From assembly GCA_037074765.1 (NCBI GenBank), contig JBAMDO010000046.1:1-64000 (forward strand): a stretch of DNA of 64,000 nt. Direction: 5' to 3'. The stretch is from Mansonella perstans. Taxonomy: Eukaryota; Nematoda; Chromadorea; Rhabditida; Onchocercidae. The stretch's first letter is position 1, and every line of letters starts with the position of its first letter. Below the pieces are notes generated by a model. The model was given only the letters and a program-made list of their open reading frames with translations. It had not been told where the DNA came from and ran no database searches. The translations under genes and the position numbers were made by a program. Of the stretch, positions 11,876-24,453 are shown piece after piece.

Positions 11876-13472
11876 CTATTTTAGTTTTCGCACTTTTGAA
11901 ATATCAAAAAAAGATTCTATGAACTTCTGAGAATGCTGAAACGTAGCATCCAACGAATCACTAACTCTTGCCTTTTGAGGAAATCGTGATTCAAGCCGGA
12001 GAAATGTCTGGGATACTGGGAAATTGCGAGAAACATCTGTGATACTAGGGAATTGTTGCGATTTCTGCATTGCTACTTAGTTTATCTTCCTTCTTTAAAA
12101 ACAGTCACGAAACTAAAATCATAATTCTGGGCTATACTATACGGAGAGATTCTTTCGTCGTTCTATTTTTTTTTTTTTTTTTTCAAACCATTTTTCAAAT
12201 TCTTTAATGTAGGACTCTGCCATTTTTGCAGTTATGTTTGGATTGCAGTAGATAGAATTGATACAGAAATTCCGTTACTGATCGCTCGCTGCTCACTTGA
12301 AAATGGAGAAGGTCTAATCGACTTTCAGTTACAGTTCATGACTGTAGAAAAGGAAATGGGGAAGGAAAGGAAAAGGAATATTTTAACTTTCGTTTAAAAC
12401 CCCTTGTTTCACAGAAATGAGCTTATTCATTCACAAAGCGTAGTGACATCTACTCAGCTGGACTACTTCAATCACTTTATCAGTTCAAATAAAACTTCGT
12501 TTCATATATTTTATTGTAATGAAAATACTATTAATTTTAGAAAACTACACTGAAAACGACTCTGCGACCAATTATTAAAACAATATTGGTTTTAGACTAC
12601 AGTTCATGATATTTTGTAGAAACAGAAATGAAGAGATCAATTGAAATATTTTAAATGCGGTGATTAATTCCCTTTTAATTTCACTTCCCTGAAAAGAATT
12701 TGATGAACGTACAAATTCAAAAGGATATTCAAAATAAATGAATACCAATATTCATCAAAAATACATTTTCCCATTTAATACGAGTGGGAAGTATGCGACT
12801 GTGAAAACGATGAATGCGGTTTGCTTGTTGTGCCTTATTCAGAAGTTCCTCGCAAATCCACTCGTTACATTCACGCATAAACATTGTGATTGGAATTTGA
12901 TCTGACATCTTATCACTTAGCTTCCGAATCAAACCACTGTAACAATCATGAAAGATTCACTAGCACTTCTAGAATTAGCCTTGTTAAAAATTATTGCTCC
13001 TTACCAAGCTATTTCGGGGGTATCCGCATAGCACAGCAAAATATGGTTGTTGAGAGCGAGGATATAACCAACCGGTTGTTGTTTTTCAGTAGCTACTATA
13101 CCTAACATCTGCAATCAGTTTAATAAGACTGAATTTTATAGGACCATTTATAAGTAACATTGTTGATTTTACTAATTAAGACAACACAGCAATAATACAA
13201 CGATTTACAAGCCTATTGTAGTATATCATAAATTTACGGTCAGCAATTTGAAGGTTGAAAGTCAAATTTGCTCATTTTCATCTCTTCATAAAGCAGAATT
13301 GAAAGATGGAATTGAAACGAAAAATTCACAAATAACGCACCCCATTTATGTGATACAAAAATCCCAAATAGTCATGTCGATTCATGAAAGTAACGATGGA
13401 ATCGTACTCAAAGAACTGGAACTCATTCTCAGAATTCAGTTCCATATAGATCATTTTTCCATTTCTTGTCAT
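11876..13472 (-). CDS. Acetyltransferase-like (GNAT-type) protein, tentative
   Basis: Four minus-strand exons join in frame to 198 residues: 13472-13341, 13108-13005, 12936-12765 and 12064-11876 (TAG). All three junctions agree in phase (0, 2, 0). The central part reads like the strand-turn-strand core of GNAT enzymes (TEKQQPVGYILALNNHILL, then YADTPEIACGLIRKL), which led to the tentative call; I cannot point to a complete acetyl-CoA loop. The C-terminal exon is Ser/Phe-rich without a known motif and is the least certain, because a 700-bp intron precedes it. ATG 13472 is the first in-frame ATG after an AG at 13487. It is the third gene of a head-to-tail minus cluster. Confidence 0.5.
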
Positions 13473-13850
13473 TTTATTTGCAGTAATTGCTTGTAAGTTG
13501 GATCTATCGTAAAATAATTTCAAAATAAAAAAATTAAGATTTATGTTTTGAAAACTTACATTAGTTTGAAATGTATTCTTCAAGTTGTCGAAGTTTTTTT
13601 CTAAAAAAAAAAAAAACTTGCTTGTCAATGGTAATTTGAAAATAATGCGTTTTGTCAGCGATCACAAATCCCATCAAGTCCATATAAAGCTGAGTTTTTT
13701 CAGTACTGAAACAATTACAACTCAACAAACCTATTAACATTTCAATTTGTAAATGAAATAAAACAAATTTGTTTAATCTTCCATGAAATAAGAATTATCA
13801 AGGAAAAATTTCGCGTTTACGCTTACTAGAAAACTATTCTTCAGTTGGTT

Positions 13851-14491
13851 CTATATATCTATAGCTCTTTTTGTTTCTTTGTGATTTTTATTGATTTTGG
13901 ATGAAATAAATAAACTAACGAACAATTCGGTGTCGTATAAATCAACAGTAACGTTTTTGCATACGTCCATGTTGCGTGTTTTTAACGTATCGTTGACTAG
14001 CTGCTCATAAACATGAACAAGTAAATGCTGTTGACGACGATCTTCAAATGCACGACAATATATCGGCAATCTCGAATAGTCAACTTCATTGTCCCATACA
14101 CCGCTGATCTATAAATTGTTTTGCGTGATTAAGTTTACAATATACACACAAAAGGCCATGTTTTAAGATTTTTAAAGAACGGTTAAATGCCTTCGGTACT
14201 ATCGACAGTTTTCGATCAAAAGATTGGAGTGCCAGCCGATGCCCGGAATGTAGTTTACCAATAACCGAAAACATACGTATTCAGGTTCCAGGCAGTTATA
14301 CCATTCTGGAAAATGTCATCAGACGTACATAACGATTTATTTGATCACGAAAAGTAGCATAAGAGCGCGAAAAAACATACTTTCATGAAACGCTGGCTAC
14401 ATTTATCGAATTTAACACAATATTCATCTTGTTCACATTCTTCAACAGTCACTGATTTCGTTGCATATTTCAAATCACATTTACAGAACAT
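13851..14491 (-). CDS. Small cysteine-containing protein, function unknown
   Basis: Two minus-strand exons, 14491-14381 and 14108-13851 (TAG), join in phase 0 to 122 residues. The first exon has six Cys in 37 residues with CKCDLKYATK and EECEQDEYCVKFDKC; the second has WDNEVDYSRLPIYC and a more helical stretch (RRQQHLLVHVYEQLVNDTL), with possible N-glycosylation sites. The ATG lies 9 bases after the acceptor-like GTTGCAG at 14501, about 170 bases below the previous gene's stop, as expected for a downstream operon gene. Alternatively this exon could be cis-spliced in phase to the first exon of the gene above (ending 14875). The Cys spacing (a CxC, then Cys pairs 5 apart) fits a small disulphide-rich fold but I do not recognise it. 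Confidence 0.5.
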
Positions 14492-14672
14492 AAGATAAGC
14501 CTGCAACTGCTATATCTATTTTTTACGCAGCGTAAACATTTAGAAGCTGATGAAGATATATTAAATAATATCGTCACAAACACTGACCAACTTCTACGAA
14601 AAGAGAAAACTTCGCCGTATTTTGAGACGAAAAATTAATCAAAAGACTAGTTTCAAATATAATCTGATCAGA

Positions 14673-15081
14673 TTAATCTGAAATAGCTTGTCGAATCAAA
14701 CATCCTAATCCAAGAAACATCTTCTACAGCAGATTTCAAAGTAAGTAGGCAATAAAATTTCGGCTCAACAAACATGCTAGTAGCACATGGAAAAAACTTT
14801 GCGTAGATAATGTTTGGAAAAAGAGAATGTTTGATGAATTTTACTGAAACGAAAGTGATAATTTGAAAAGTTACCTGATTGCTGGAACATAAATGCATAG
14901 CGCCTAATGCAACAACAGCAGGTAAATTTGCCATTACATTGTCCAAAACAGTTACCGTCACCACGTTTTTTGTATCAGTAAATGTCACGTTATTGTTGTT
15001 TGGCAAAAAATGATCGTAGAGTAGGTTATGAGGAAGTTTGCCATGTTGCAGAAACTGACAGAATAATTCAGTTTCGACCAT
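14673..15081 (-). CDS. Small protein, function unknown, first gene of minus cluster
   Basis: Two minus-strand exons, 15081-14875 and 14723-14673 (TAA), join in phase 0 to 85 residues. The start ATG follows TATCTCAG by eight bases, a good trans-splice acceptor. The sequence has a polar N-terminal half with an Asn run (LLYDHFLPNNNNVTF), then a hydrophobic stretch with small residues (MANLPAVVALGAMHLC), and ends LGLGCLIRQAISD; the small hydrophobic segments could be membrane-associated. Function not recognised. Exon 1 could instead splice to the exon at 14500 in the same phase. Confidence 0.45.
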
Positions 15082-16190
15082 TTTAAAATCTGAGATACCA
15101 ATGATGTAGAATTATTTTGGAGAGAATAAATCAGCATGTGAAGAAATACAAATTGCCTAAAGGTGCTGAAGGACAAATAATTGCGTCCAATTGTTTGAAA
15201 AGCTGGATTAATCAAATGATCAAAACTGATCCTTCCTCTAACCCGAACTGGAGAATAATAAATTTGCGTACAGAACAGAGATGTCATTATAATTATTGTC
15301 ATTATAATTATTTAAACAAGTTTCCTACATCCTTAATCATTTATCTCATTCTACTAATAAATCATCAAATCAAAAACGGAATCAATGCTTCCTACATACG
15401 ACTATAATCATTCTTTCGACAAAGACTAGGAAGTTCAGCCTTCTTCATCTAACAACGATTGAAACCTTAGCGTTGATAGCAATCAGTCATCAGGACGATG
15501 TTAATTTTTAAGCACAAAGCAATAAAATGAGGATTTTATTGAAAACAATTTTCTGAAAATAAAAGCGCTAATGAACGTAGTTTATTTAGGTGAATGCAAA
15601 AATGAATAACCTAAAGAAATATTGAACTTCAATTCTTGGCTGGAAAAAGTGAAACTAAGTAATAAAGAGAAAGAAGAGCGAAACATGATAATAATTCAAA
15701 TGTAGAACTGAAGGGATAACGATAAATAGTTGCTCGTTCGTTGAAAAACAATCTTTTTTTCAATAAACTTTTATATCTTGGCATGAATAGTTGCTGCAAA
15801 ACAAATTTTCTTCCAGAATGAACGATTTTTTCAGGTTATCAGGTACACAAAAATAGTTCAAAATAGTTCAGTAAGGACTGTTGAGGCATCAAAAAAAGTG
15901 TCTCAGTGGAAGTGACCTTACTAATTTTACTTGTCTTTTTATTTTGTTAATTTCAAATTACAAAACATTTAAGATATGAACGAATGAATTTTTTACATAG
16001 AAACTTTCATATGTTAAACATACTTACGAGAAATGTTAACTCATTTGCTCTGAAATAAAACTGCTAAAGTGGTTATTGATGATTATAATTACTAGATAAA
16101 ACGATAAAGCAAATGATAGCAACAGTAAGAAGAATTAGAATAACCTCTGTGAGAGGGCGTTACTGTTCCCTCCAATGAGCGACAATTTAT
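15082..16190. other. Divergent intergenic region
   Basis: Lies between the minus cluster (starting 15081) and the plus-strand signal-peptide exon at 16191. A plus-strand frame at 15117-15407 is AT-biased and ends in a tandem copy of GTCATTATAATTATT (15284-15313); I do not call it a gene. Promoters for both directions should be here. Confidence 0.5.
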
Positions 16191-16269
16191 ATGCGATATT
16201 GCGTGGATTTCAAATTTCTCCTTCTCCTCATTTTGTGCCCTTTGGCCTCCCTACTTTCTTTTTGCACAG
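16191..16269 (+). CDS. Candidate distal signal-peptide first exon of the cysteine-rich secreted gene
   Basis: ATG followed by a strong signal-peptide-like run (FKFLLLLILCPLASLLSF) and a good donor (CAG/GTAAGA), ending in phase 1 after Thr. The exon starting at 22552 accepts phase 1, so this can be an alternative first exon of that gene, giving 140 residues, across a roughly 6.3-kb intron. It could also belong to another transcript. Confidence 0.5.
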
Positions 16270-17001
16270 GTAAGACTAACCACTTATTTCGGAATCAGGT
16301 TCAAAATCACGAAACAATTTGTTTGTATCACCTGTACCACAAATTCATCTATTATCTATGCCATCTTATATCTCAAGTAAAACCGCTTCTTTCCTCAATT
16401 CTAAGTTATAAAATCACACCCGCCTTTTTTCGGCTACTTTTATTCTTCTTAACGAAGTATTTCTGATTCTTACTGACAATTTTTTAATTTTGTTCTGATT
16501 TAATTACAATCATTACGCAACTATGAAAAATAAATTGCGTATTTAATCGATTTTCTCGGGAAAAAAGTGATGTATTGAACTTTCGGGATATCATCTAAAT
16601 CACCGAAATATTTTCTCCATCAATAAACAAATGATTTAGGAAGCAAGTATTATTTCTAAAAAAAAAAAGAAAGCAAGTATTATTTCCAGCAGGATACCCA
16701 AATTATCTCTTGAAAACATGTGAATAGTGAAAGGGAACTATGCGGGGAAGTCATGAATATTGAGGCTAGAAGGTCAAAAAGACATGGCGAATAAGCTGCC
16801 GACATGAAATAAATCCGAACTGAGTCCTAAAAAGGAAAAAATAATGCAAAGAAGGAGAAAAAAATCGGCAGATAATAACCTGTAATTAAGTTCGGTACAT
16901 AAGGTAGCATTTAAAGATTAAGAGAAATTCATTTGCAACTGAAGAAATAACATTTAAATTTGATCGCTCACAAATACCGCGCATCTTTTAATTTGAAGAA
17001 A

Positions 17002-17037
17002 TTCTAAAGATGAAATATGTTCTAAAGATGAAATATG
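17002..17037. repeat. 18-bp tandem duplication
   Basis: TTCTAAAGATGAAATATG occurs twice head to tail (17002-17019, 17020-17037). Non-coding. Confidence 0.9.
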
Positions 17038-20000
17038 GAAACACAAATGGCTCTTCCTAGACGGTTCCATCGGTTTTAGGTGAGTGGAACGAAAAGGTAC
17101 AGAAGTTGATGGACCATCTGATTGTCATCATGATAACATTATAGTAAAGCTCTCGATCGTATCTCATTCATAATGGGCTGAAAAGATATTATATGGAGAT
17201 TTTCGAATGATAACAACTGTGTTTCCCATAAGAATTTTACTTTGCTCGCCAAATATCTTTACCTAGAAAGTTTCCGCATATCTACTATGATATTAACTTC
17301 AACATTCTGGATTCTCTTCTTTCTCTTTTTTCTGTTCCGTTTTATCACCTTACGATACATGCTAACTTTCATAAAAAACGATTTGGCAGCACATATACAA
17401 TTCACTAATTAGGCAAAGTTTAAAAACCTCCAACATATAAAATGTAATATGATCTATTTCTGTAAGCCGAGGAAATGAAGTTCACCAAGCAATGAATACA
17501 ATTTTTGTGTTCAAAATTTATCAACTAATCTATAAGGGCTTTTAGTAATGAAGAAGAGAACTAGAATGCTAAAAAAATTAATTTTTACAAACTTTCCTCC
17601 TCCCAGTGAGAGAAAGTTCAAAATTCTTAGCAGAAGCCTAATATCAAAATTTTTTCTGTGATGGAACCTTTGCAATTAGTTTGATAGTGTATTGTTGAAC
17701 AGAAAAATTAATGCGCTTATTTAATGTCTCATAAGTCTATAAATAAACAAGTGAATAAAAAATAACGGTATCAATCACTAATGCTAAAAAGGCCATCATT
17801 GTCGAAAAGTCCGAAATATAGATGATATAGGAATACGGTGAAATAATCAAAACATTTTTGTTTTGCAGAAATATCTGGGAATAATCAGTTTTATTAGATT
17901 GTTTATTTAGAATATTTCTTAATAACGGTAATTTACAATGTTTTGCATGTTACAAAGTTCTCTTAATCTCTAAACAGTTGATTTATTGTTCGTCATGTTC
18001 CATGAACGTTCCATTTAATCTACTAATTAGACTTAATTTGAGGGGTTAAACTGTTGCAAACAATTCTTTCTGTTTAGGGAATATAAATCAATTACCAGCA
18101 TATTTTCAAAAAAATTTATTCTTCATAAATGCCATTCTCTTGACTTCCAGTAAACTATGTTGTTCTCAATCAAATTCCCAATAAATTTCCTTACGAGCAA
18201 CAATAAGAACAACCTGAAAATCGACTTTATCTTCGAAGTTCTACATTAGTTTTCTTGTAACGATTATCGCAAAAACTGTCTGTGCCAAATAAGAAAAAAA
18301 AACCGTTCACGACAGTTATTTTTAAATTATTAGGAATGTATGTTTCAAGTAGCAGTGGCAGCATGCAAATTTTGTAAACTTTTCTTGAATGTATACAACT
18401 TTTCTTGCTTAAAAGTGAATGGTTCCGTTAGTATAATTTTTTGGCTATCTTTTTTAGAAAGTAATTGTTGTTTAGGATATAGCTGCAAAAAAAAAAAAAA
18501 AACAAACGACAATAAAACGAAAAACCAGAGAAATAACGTTATTAAGGAAATATAAATAATAAAAAAAGGAAATACAACTAGTATTAAGGAAATACATTTG
18601 GTAAATCAGTTAATGCAGGAGAATTTGGCTGGAAACTGATCACTAATAAAATAACGATGAATATGTGAATAATGATGGCTGAAAGTTTAGTAATTACAAC
18701 TGTCATGCATTAGTCTATAAGTGCATGCAGCTAGATCAGATAAGAACACATTCATCCGAATCATCAGTTGATTCAACGCAAAGTTTTAGCATCATTATTT
18801 AAAACACTGATTTTATGATTGGATGAATAAGTAAATTTGAATAGAGTCAGATCTGTTTTCTAACTTGAATGAACAACGAAATTCTGAATTTAACTCAACG
18901 CGGGCAAATAAAATCAGCTTAAGATTTGTAACCTGTTGATTGGAAATGACGGGTAACATGGTAACATGAATCTTTTGGAAGTAATGGCATAAGTTTTTTA
19001 CAGATAAGGTTGCTGTGAAAGAAGTTTCTTAAAACGAAGTCTCGTGTTGAATTGCATGTGACGATGCAGAAGAGTAATTGTGATAAGTCTATCAATAAAA
19101 GTTTGTTGATAGAAAATTAATAAAGAATAATAAGTGAAAAGCTGATCACCAGATTATTGAATATACAAAAGTAGAATGTCATTTAGCGGTCGGATAATAC
19201 TAAAAGAATAAACTAAAAGAGTGAACTAAAACAATAAACTAAAGGGATGATTCGCAGCAATGAACCATAGCCAATGAGCCGATGATACTGGCTAGTTATA
19301 CCAGCCTTTCATATTTTGGAAGTGATTTACAAAAATCAATCATTGCACATTAGTTTTACGATAGAACGAATTTACAACAGAGAGCTTGTTACAATTTAAC
19401 CATTAAATATAAGAATATTTCTCAAACTGGAAGAATTTACATATGAATTGGTGTATTCCTACAATGTACATATTCCCTTTTGATAGATCGCAAGGAAATT
19501 ACAATTAAGAGCTTTGCTGATTACCGAAATCTTCTATGATAATATAAGCTTTATAAAACTGGACGATCTTTTTTTTCAATCACTGCACATAAGCTTGGTC
19601 ATGAGTCCAAATGTTAATTACTATATTAGCGACAGTACATAAGCTCGTTTGTCAGACCAGGAGATTTGAACAAACGGTTCTTCAGCATAGGTATAAAAAA
19701 CATTTAATTTTTGTTCAATGAATTATTTATCTGGGAATGCACATTTTTGTATTCATGCATGTGACTTATTATGACATAAAAATTTTCCTACCTTCGCGAA
19801 ATCGTTTATTTAATGAATAATGTGACTGCACTGATTACCGTAAAGTGTGCGTGAGTGTTTGCTATGAGTTTGCTATTTCTGCCATAAATCTGTCGTTGCG
19901 AAACATTATTAACAAATGATAGTCGACGAAGGTTATAATGACAGATTTTGAGCTATAGGTATTTTTATCTGCTTCTTACCCTTTCAGAAAAGGGTTGTTT

Positions 20001-20213
20001 TAGTTTGCTAATAATACAATAATTAAGTAATTGTTTCTTTTAACTCTGATTTACACAGCTGATAAGTAGGTTTTAATCCAACTAACAATGGATTACAATG
20101 GATACAACTAACCAGCATGTGATACTGTCGGAAAGCAAAGCATGACGATAACTTATATCTGCGTGATCCTGATTCAGAAGTAACAATGAAGGCTTAGATA
20201 ATTAATTAATAAG

Positions 20214-20440
20214 TTTGCTGCTGATATTAAGCAAAATCCTCCTTATAATTACACTTTATCGATACCAACGCTTAAACGAAGCGCAATGTGTCGTTGTAAC
20301 TCCATGACAGGCATGATTATTTAATCACCAAATCAATGGGAATCTGAGATTCTGTCTCCAAATCGTTCAGCATCCATTATCGGTATTTCGAAAGGATGGC
20401 CTTTCTTTTGCTGCTGATATTAAGCAAAATCCTCCTTATA
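20214..20440. repeat. Dispersed exact 34-bp direct repeat
   Basis: A 34-bp word beginning TTTGCTGCTGATATTAAGCA is found at 20214-20247 and again at 20407-20440, exact and in the same orientation, 193 bp apart. The DNA between is not repeated. Confidence 0.9.
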
Positions 20441-22063
20441 TATTTCCAAAATTTTTTTTTATTCCAAAATTTTTTCGATTTACTCGAGACTACTGAAAGT
20501 GTCAGTGTTCTTTTGACATTACCCAATCTCTACAATGTTATTTTGAGTCGAAATTACTGGACGGAAATTCACCGAATCAATACTAAAGTCGGTCAAGTGA
20601 TGTTTGAAGTAGACTTGATAAGCAATAGTTTCATGTGAATTTCCTTAAATGAAACAGCAGCATCACTGAGCTTGTTACAGTAATTTAGAATTGTTGACAT
20701 TATTGACACTATAGCAAAGTTTGCGTCTGAGGAATTTCATCTTATTAATTCATATTAATTTCTTCATAATTGCAAAATAGTGAGCTGTGCTTCATTAGGT
20801 ATACCCATGAATAGAAATAGTTTTTTATGCAAGAATAATGAAGTATGAAATGTTTTTTTCTGTAAAAAATTTGCCTTACTAGCATCTGTCTCTCTTCATT
20901 TTCACCATTAAATGTACAAATTTTTGCGCAGAGTCAAGAGCAAAAGTATTATTTTGCCTACGAAGAATTCTGATATTTCTGAAATTTACTCTTAATTCAA
21001 TGATCAAAAATGAAATGAACTTTGTATTATATGCTTCCAGTGTGCTAATTTTCCTCTTAATCGCCCAGAATGTATGATTTTTAGCTATTTAATTAACTCG
21101 TGGGAAATTTGTCTTTACAACTATTCTTACAACAGTCATCGACAGGTATGATTCGCTTGTTGGAACTAATGGCTTCTGCAACAAATGTCTAGCTTTGTAG
21201 AAATTGAGTAACTCCAACTTATCGAGCAACCTCAAACTACGCAGTTGTTGAATAATAATACTGCCACCGGTTTGCCAACTAAATCAACTTTTGTTATTAG
21301 CTATATTGCCTGCTGTGAAAATACTGCTTTCGTCCGAGCGTCAATATCACCAGCTTCAGTAAAATTAAAATTACAACGAATTCACTTTCTGCCTGACTTT
21401 GTTTCATCATCGCTATTATTATTGTCACTTCTAGCAGTGATAGTGTTTAAGATAATGTGCACAGTTCATAATTTTAGGTCTCTAAATTATATTCTGCAGT
21501 GCTTATCCTTCAGTTTTAACAGATTTGCTGTTGAGCAAATGTCCAATGTTTTCTAAAATGGTTTTGAAGTGCTTTAGTAATAAAATTGAATATGATTATA
21601 TCTGAATTACCTCTTAAGATTCATAAATTTTTATCATTACAGTAAAAGATCTGACTGAAATTATTTTGCAATTTTTTTTCTTTTCAAGCAACAAACTGTA
21701 TATGGACGTGTTCTTTAGTTTTAGCTTTCTTCATCCTGGTACTTTCTTTTGCTTGTTTCTTTATCTAACATCTCTTCTTGGTTTATTTCTACTTTTCCTT
21801 CTTTCGCTCATTCTTTTCTGAAATATTTATACATATTTTTTTGAGCTTCCTTTGAGTGAAAGATATTTTTTTTACAATTTCTCTCTATTCAATCGAAAAA
21901 TGTGTATGCGTTTTGGCGCACGAATGTGGAGTAGTTGTAGTAATAAAATTAGTTCGGAGAAACTGTGCAGGGCGGTTATTGCAGCTTGTGTCATATCACT
22001 TCTAATGAATGTCCTACATTAGAGAGATATGGCGTAGAAATTATATCAAGATCTAACACTACA

Positions 22064-24453
22064 ATGCGTGCTCGGGTCATCTTCCTTTTATTGACAGGTA
22101 AGGTAAACGTTGAATACATCGAATGCACTTTCTGCCTTTTTTTGGAAGAAGGAGATTATCCTTCACCATTTCTGCCGATTTTAAGCATTTACATTTCCTT
22201 TGACATTTGTTGCTTTCATCCATCACTCCAGCATAATTTGATCAACGAAATAATACTAAATAAGCTAGGAAAACTATTGGAAACATCCTTTAGGTGTAAA
22301 GGTGATTTAAAAGTGTTCATGAATCATTTCCAGCCATTTGAATTAAAATTAAAAAGTGTTTGCTTCAGTTGTATATTTTCATCCTTTGCCAAAAAAAGGG
22401 GATTTCTTGCATAAATAAAAAAAAAAATTTTCCATTTTTTACAACTCATGTTTCCTATATTTTTGAAATGAAATGATTACGTATATAATAATTCAAATAA
22501 ATTTAGCATCTATGTTGGTGATAAGTAATGTATTGGAAAGAAGAAACATAGCACCATGTCCCCTCAGTTCCAGGCCAATGTATCGTCCAAATGGTCAACC
22601 ACGCAAATGTCTTCCTCATCAGAACAACCTCTGCGTAAACGCATTGCCGGATCAGGTTAATTTTTTTTCTTCTTTAAGGATGTGTGAAAATTCTAAAACT
22701 GATCAACTAGTTTGAAGCCCAATGCATCGACGGTCTGCTGCTGGCACAATCAAGTGGATTACTTCTGTTGTCTGGATGTTACACCACTAGACTGTCCTGA
22801 TTATCACAATGTCACCGTAGTTGTGCACAATGCATATCCACAGAATCCTTTCGCGCTACGTTCATTTCATTTCAGGTACGCTTAACTCAATTAATTTATT
22901 GTCCGAATCGATTTTTTAAATTAAACATATTATGACGCAAAAATCTTTCTGAATATTATGTTTTTTTACTAGAGTAAATTTGCGAGAACTTTTGCGTTTG
23001 AAAGGAATCAATTCCGATTTTCCAAAGAAAAGTAACATTCCTAATCCATAATCTTTTAAAGAAATCGAAAACAATTTCGTTAAAAAACCCAAAAAAAACC
23101 TTGTAGTTGCATACGGTTAAAAATTCTACTTTTTATACTGATATATGGCAAGTATTCAGAATTTCCATTTATTTCTTTGCTTTCTCTTCACCGATATCAT
23201 CACAAAGAGTAGCTCGATACTTCAGTGAAAACTATATTTATTATTCCTCTAATGATTGATTAACGCGTTCAAGTTTAAAGTCGAAATTAACGTATTTATC
23301 CTAAGCTATCAACAAAAGGAAGTTTATCTGCGCTTTCTTCTAGGTTGCATCTGAGTTATTATTACATGTGTTAAACGAAAGTCGATAAAGCAGGTCTGTA
23401 AAATATTCCTGACTGGGCGATACTATTGAGGAATAAGAGAACAAACAACTTTGAGCTTGCTTATCTTCGCCCTAATTCAGGAATATAAGATCATTAAAAG
23501 AATAATCCAGGAGCAACAGAAATATTCTGCAGATGTTTGTTTGACAAATGTCATCCAGAATCAGAAAATTATGTAGTGCTTCCAACTTTTTAATCGCTCA
23601 AAATCCAATAGAAATTCGGTGTGTGAAGTCTTTAAGCTTATTCTCGATGAATGGAGTTCGAAGATGATCACGAAAAGTCGGTTGCTTCGGCATGAGGACT
23701 TATGCCGAAGCAACCGGCATGAGTCTCCTCAAGAAGACGGGAAAAAGCATCGATTTAGCAAATAAGCGGAACAATTCAGAAACTGAAGAAAACTGATTAA
23801 TAGAAAGAATAAGTCTAGCCATCTAAAATTCAGCTTATTTTTACGCCGAAAAGGTTAAAAATTTCAAGTAATTTGTTTAGACTGATTTCTAAAACGAAAC
23901 GAAGACATTTTGAGCATGATAATAATAGAAAAAAAAACTATCACTTCAGCGATCTCGATAAAAAACTGAGTAAATACTAGAGAGGCAGTGTTTCGATACA
24001 ACCAAGCTGTTTATAGCTGAAAGCAGACTCTTAAAAATGGAAAAATGAATCAATGAGGAATTATCACTAAGCTTGTATCAATTGTAATTAACTTCTTAGT
24101 TGTGAACCAAAATTCGAATCTTAATCAAAAATAGAACTGGATATCATATGATTTGGATTTAATTTAGAACAGAATATCAGATTTAATAATGATGTGTGTA
24201 ATATCGGTGAAGTTCCTCAATCTAAAGGGTTGCAAAAAACGTCGACCCTTTTAAGAAGGAAAATAAAATATTGTAGACTTTATTGAAAAGCGTATGAAAC
24301 TCGCTTATTAAAATAGCAAATAAGTCATCGCTTCTATGTTTTTATTTTGCATTTATTTTTAAAATTTGCAGAGAAGGTATTGAAGATGAAATAGTTGCAA
24401 TGGCGCAAGACTTAATACGCGATAGTACAAGCGCAAAGAGAACGGCGCTCTAG
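22064..24453 (+). CDS. Small secreted cysteine-rich protein (Lustrin-type Cys repeat)
   Basis: Exons 22064-22097, 22552-22655, 22718-22875 and 24372-24453 (TAG) join in frame to 125 residues. Exon 1 encodes a short hydrophobic leader (MRARVIFLLLT). The body carries the spacing typical of nematode Lustrin-type cysteine repeats: PCPLSSRPMYRPNGQPRKC, then NNLC, then ASTVCCWHNQVDYFCCLD, followed by LDCPDY and an Asn-glycosylation site (HNVTVV). The C-terminal exon is helical and charged (EGIEDEIVAMAQDLI). Family knowledge: such repeats occur in secreted matrix or cuticle-associated proteins and beside protease-inhibitor domains. Weak points are the exon 3 acceptor (TTGAAG) and the exon 2 acceptor (ACATAG). 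The exon at 16191 is an alternative leader with the same exit phase. Confidence 0.6.
23679..23716. repeat. Perfect 15-bp inverted repeat, 8-nt loop
   Basis: CGGTTGCTTCGGCAT (23679-23693), loop GAGGACTT, then its exact reverse complement (23702-23716). It is GC-rich in an otherwise AT-rich intron of the cysteine-rich gene. Confidence 0.9.

Larger units (their letters stand above)
16270..22063 (+). other. Long presumed intron / intergenic stretch
   Basis: About 5.8 kb without a convincing exon. It contains small duplications: AAGCAAGTATTATTTC at 16641 and 16671; an 18-bp unit twice at 17002-17037; a 34-bp copy at 20214 and 20407. A plus-strand frame at 21245-21556 is open but has no supported splice context. 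Confidence 0.5.

Noticed and set aside
14086..14274. Minus-strand frame starting MFSVIGKLHSG
   Set aside because: Overlaps the intron between two better exons in another frame, ends in a stop inside the next exon and has no phase-compatible acceptor.
14275..14330. Possible extra exon WYNCLEPEY on the minus strand
   Set aside because: Cysteine-containing and followed by GTATGT, but it needs phase 1 entry while the exon before it exits in phase 0; skipping it restores phase.
21245..21556. Plus-strand 103-codon open frame
   Set aside because: No acceptor or donor that fits and AT-driven composition; leucine/serine run only.
21965..22063. Frame upstream of ATG 22064 with CSLCHITSNEC
   Set aside because: No phase-compatible upstream exon found; more likely 5' untranslated or intronic.
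22571..22655. Second open frame (SSKWSTTQMSSSSEQPLRKR) in the cysteine-rich gene exon
   Set aside because: Open over the same bases, but the other frame carries the conserved cysteine spacing and links in phase to flanking exons.
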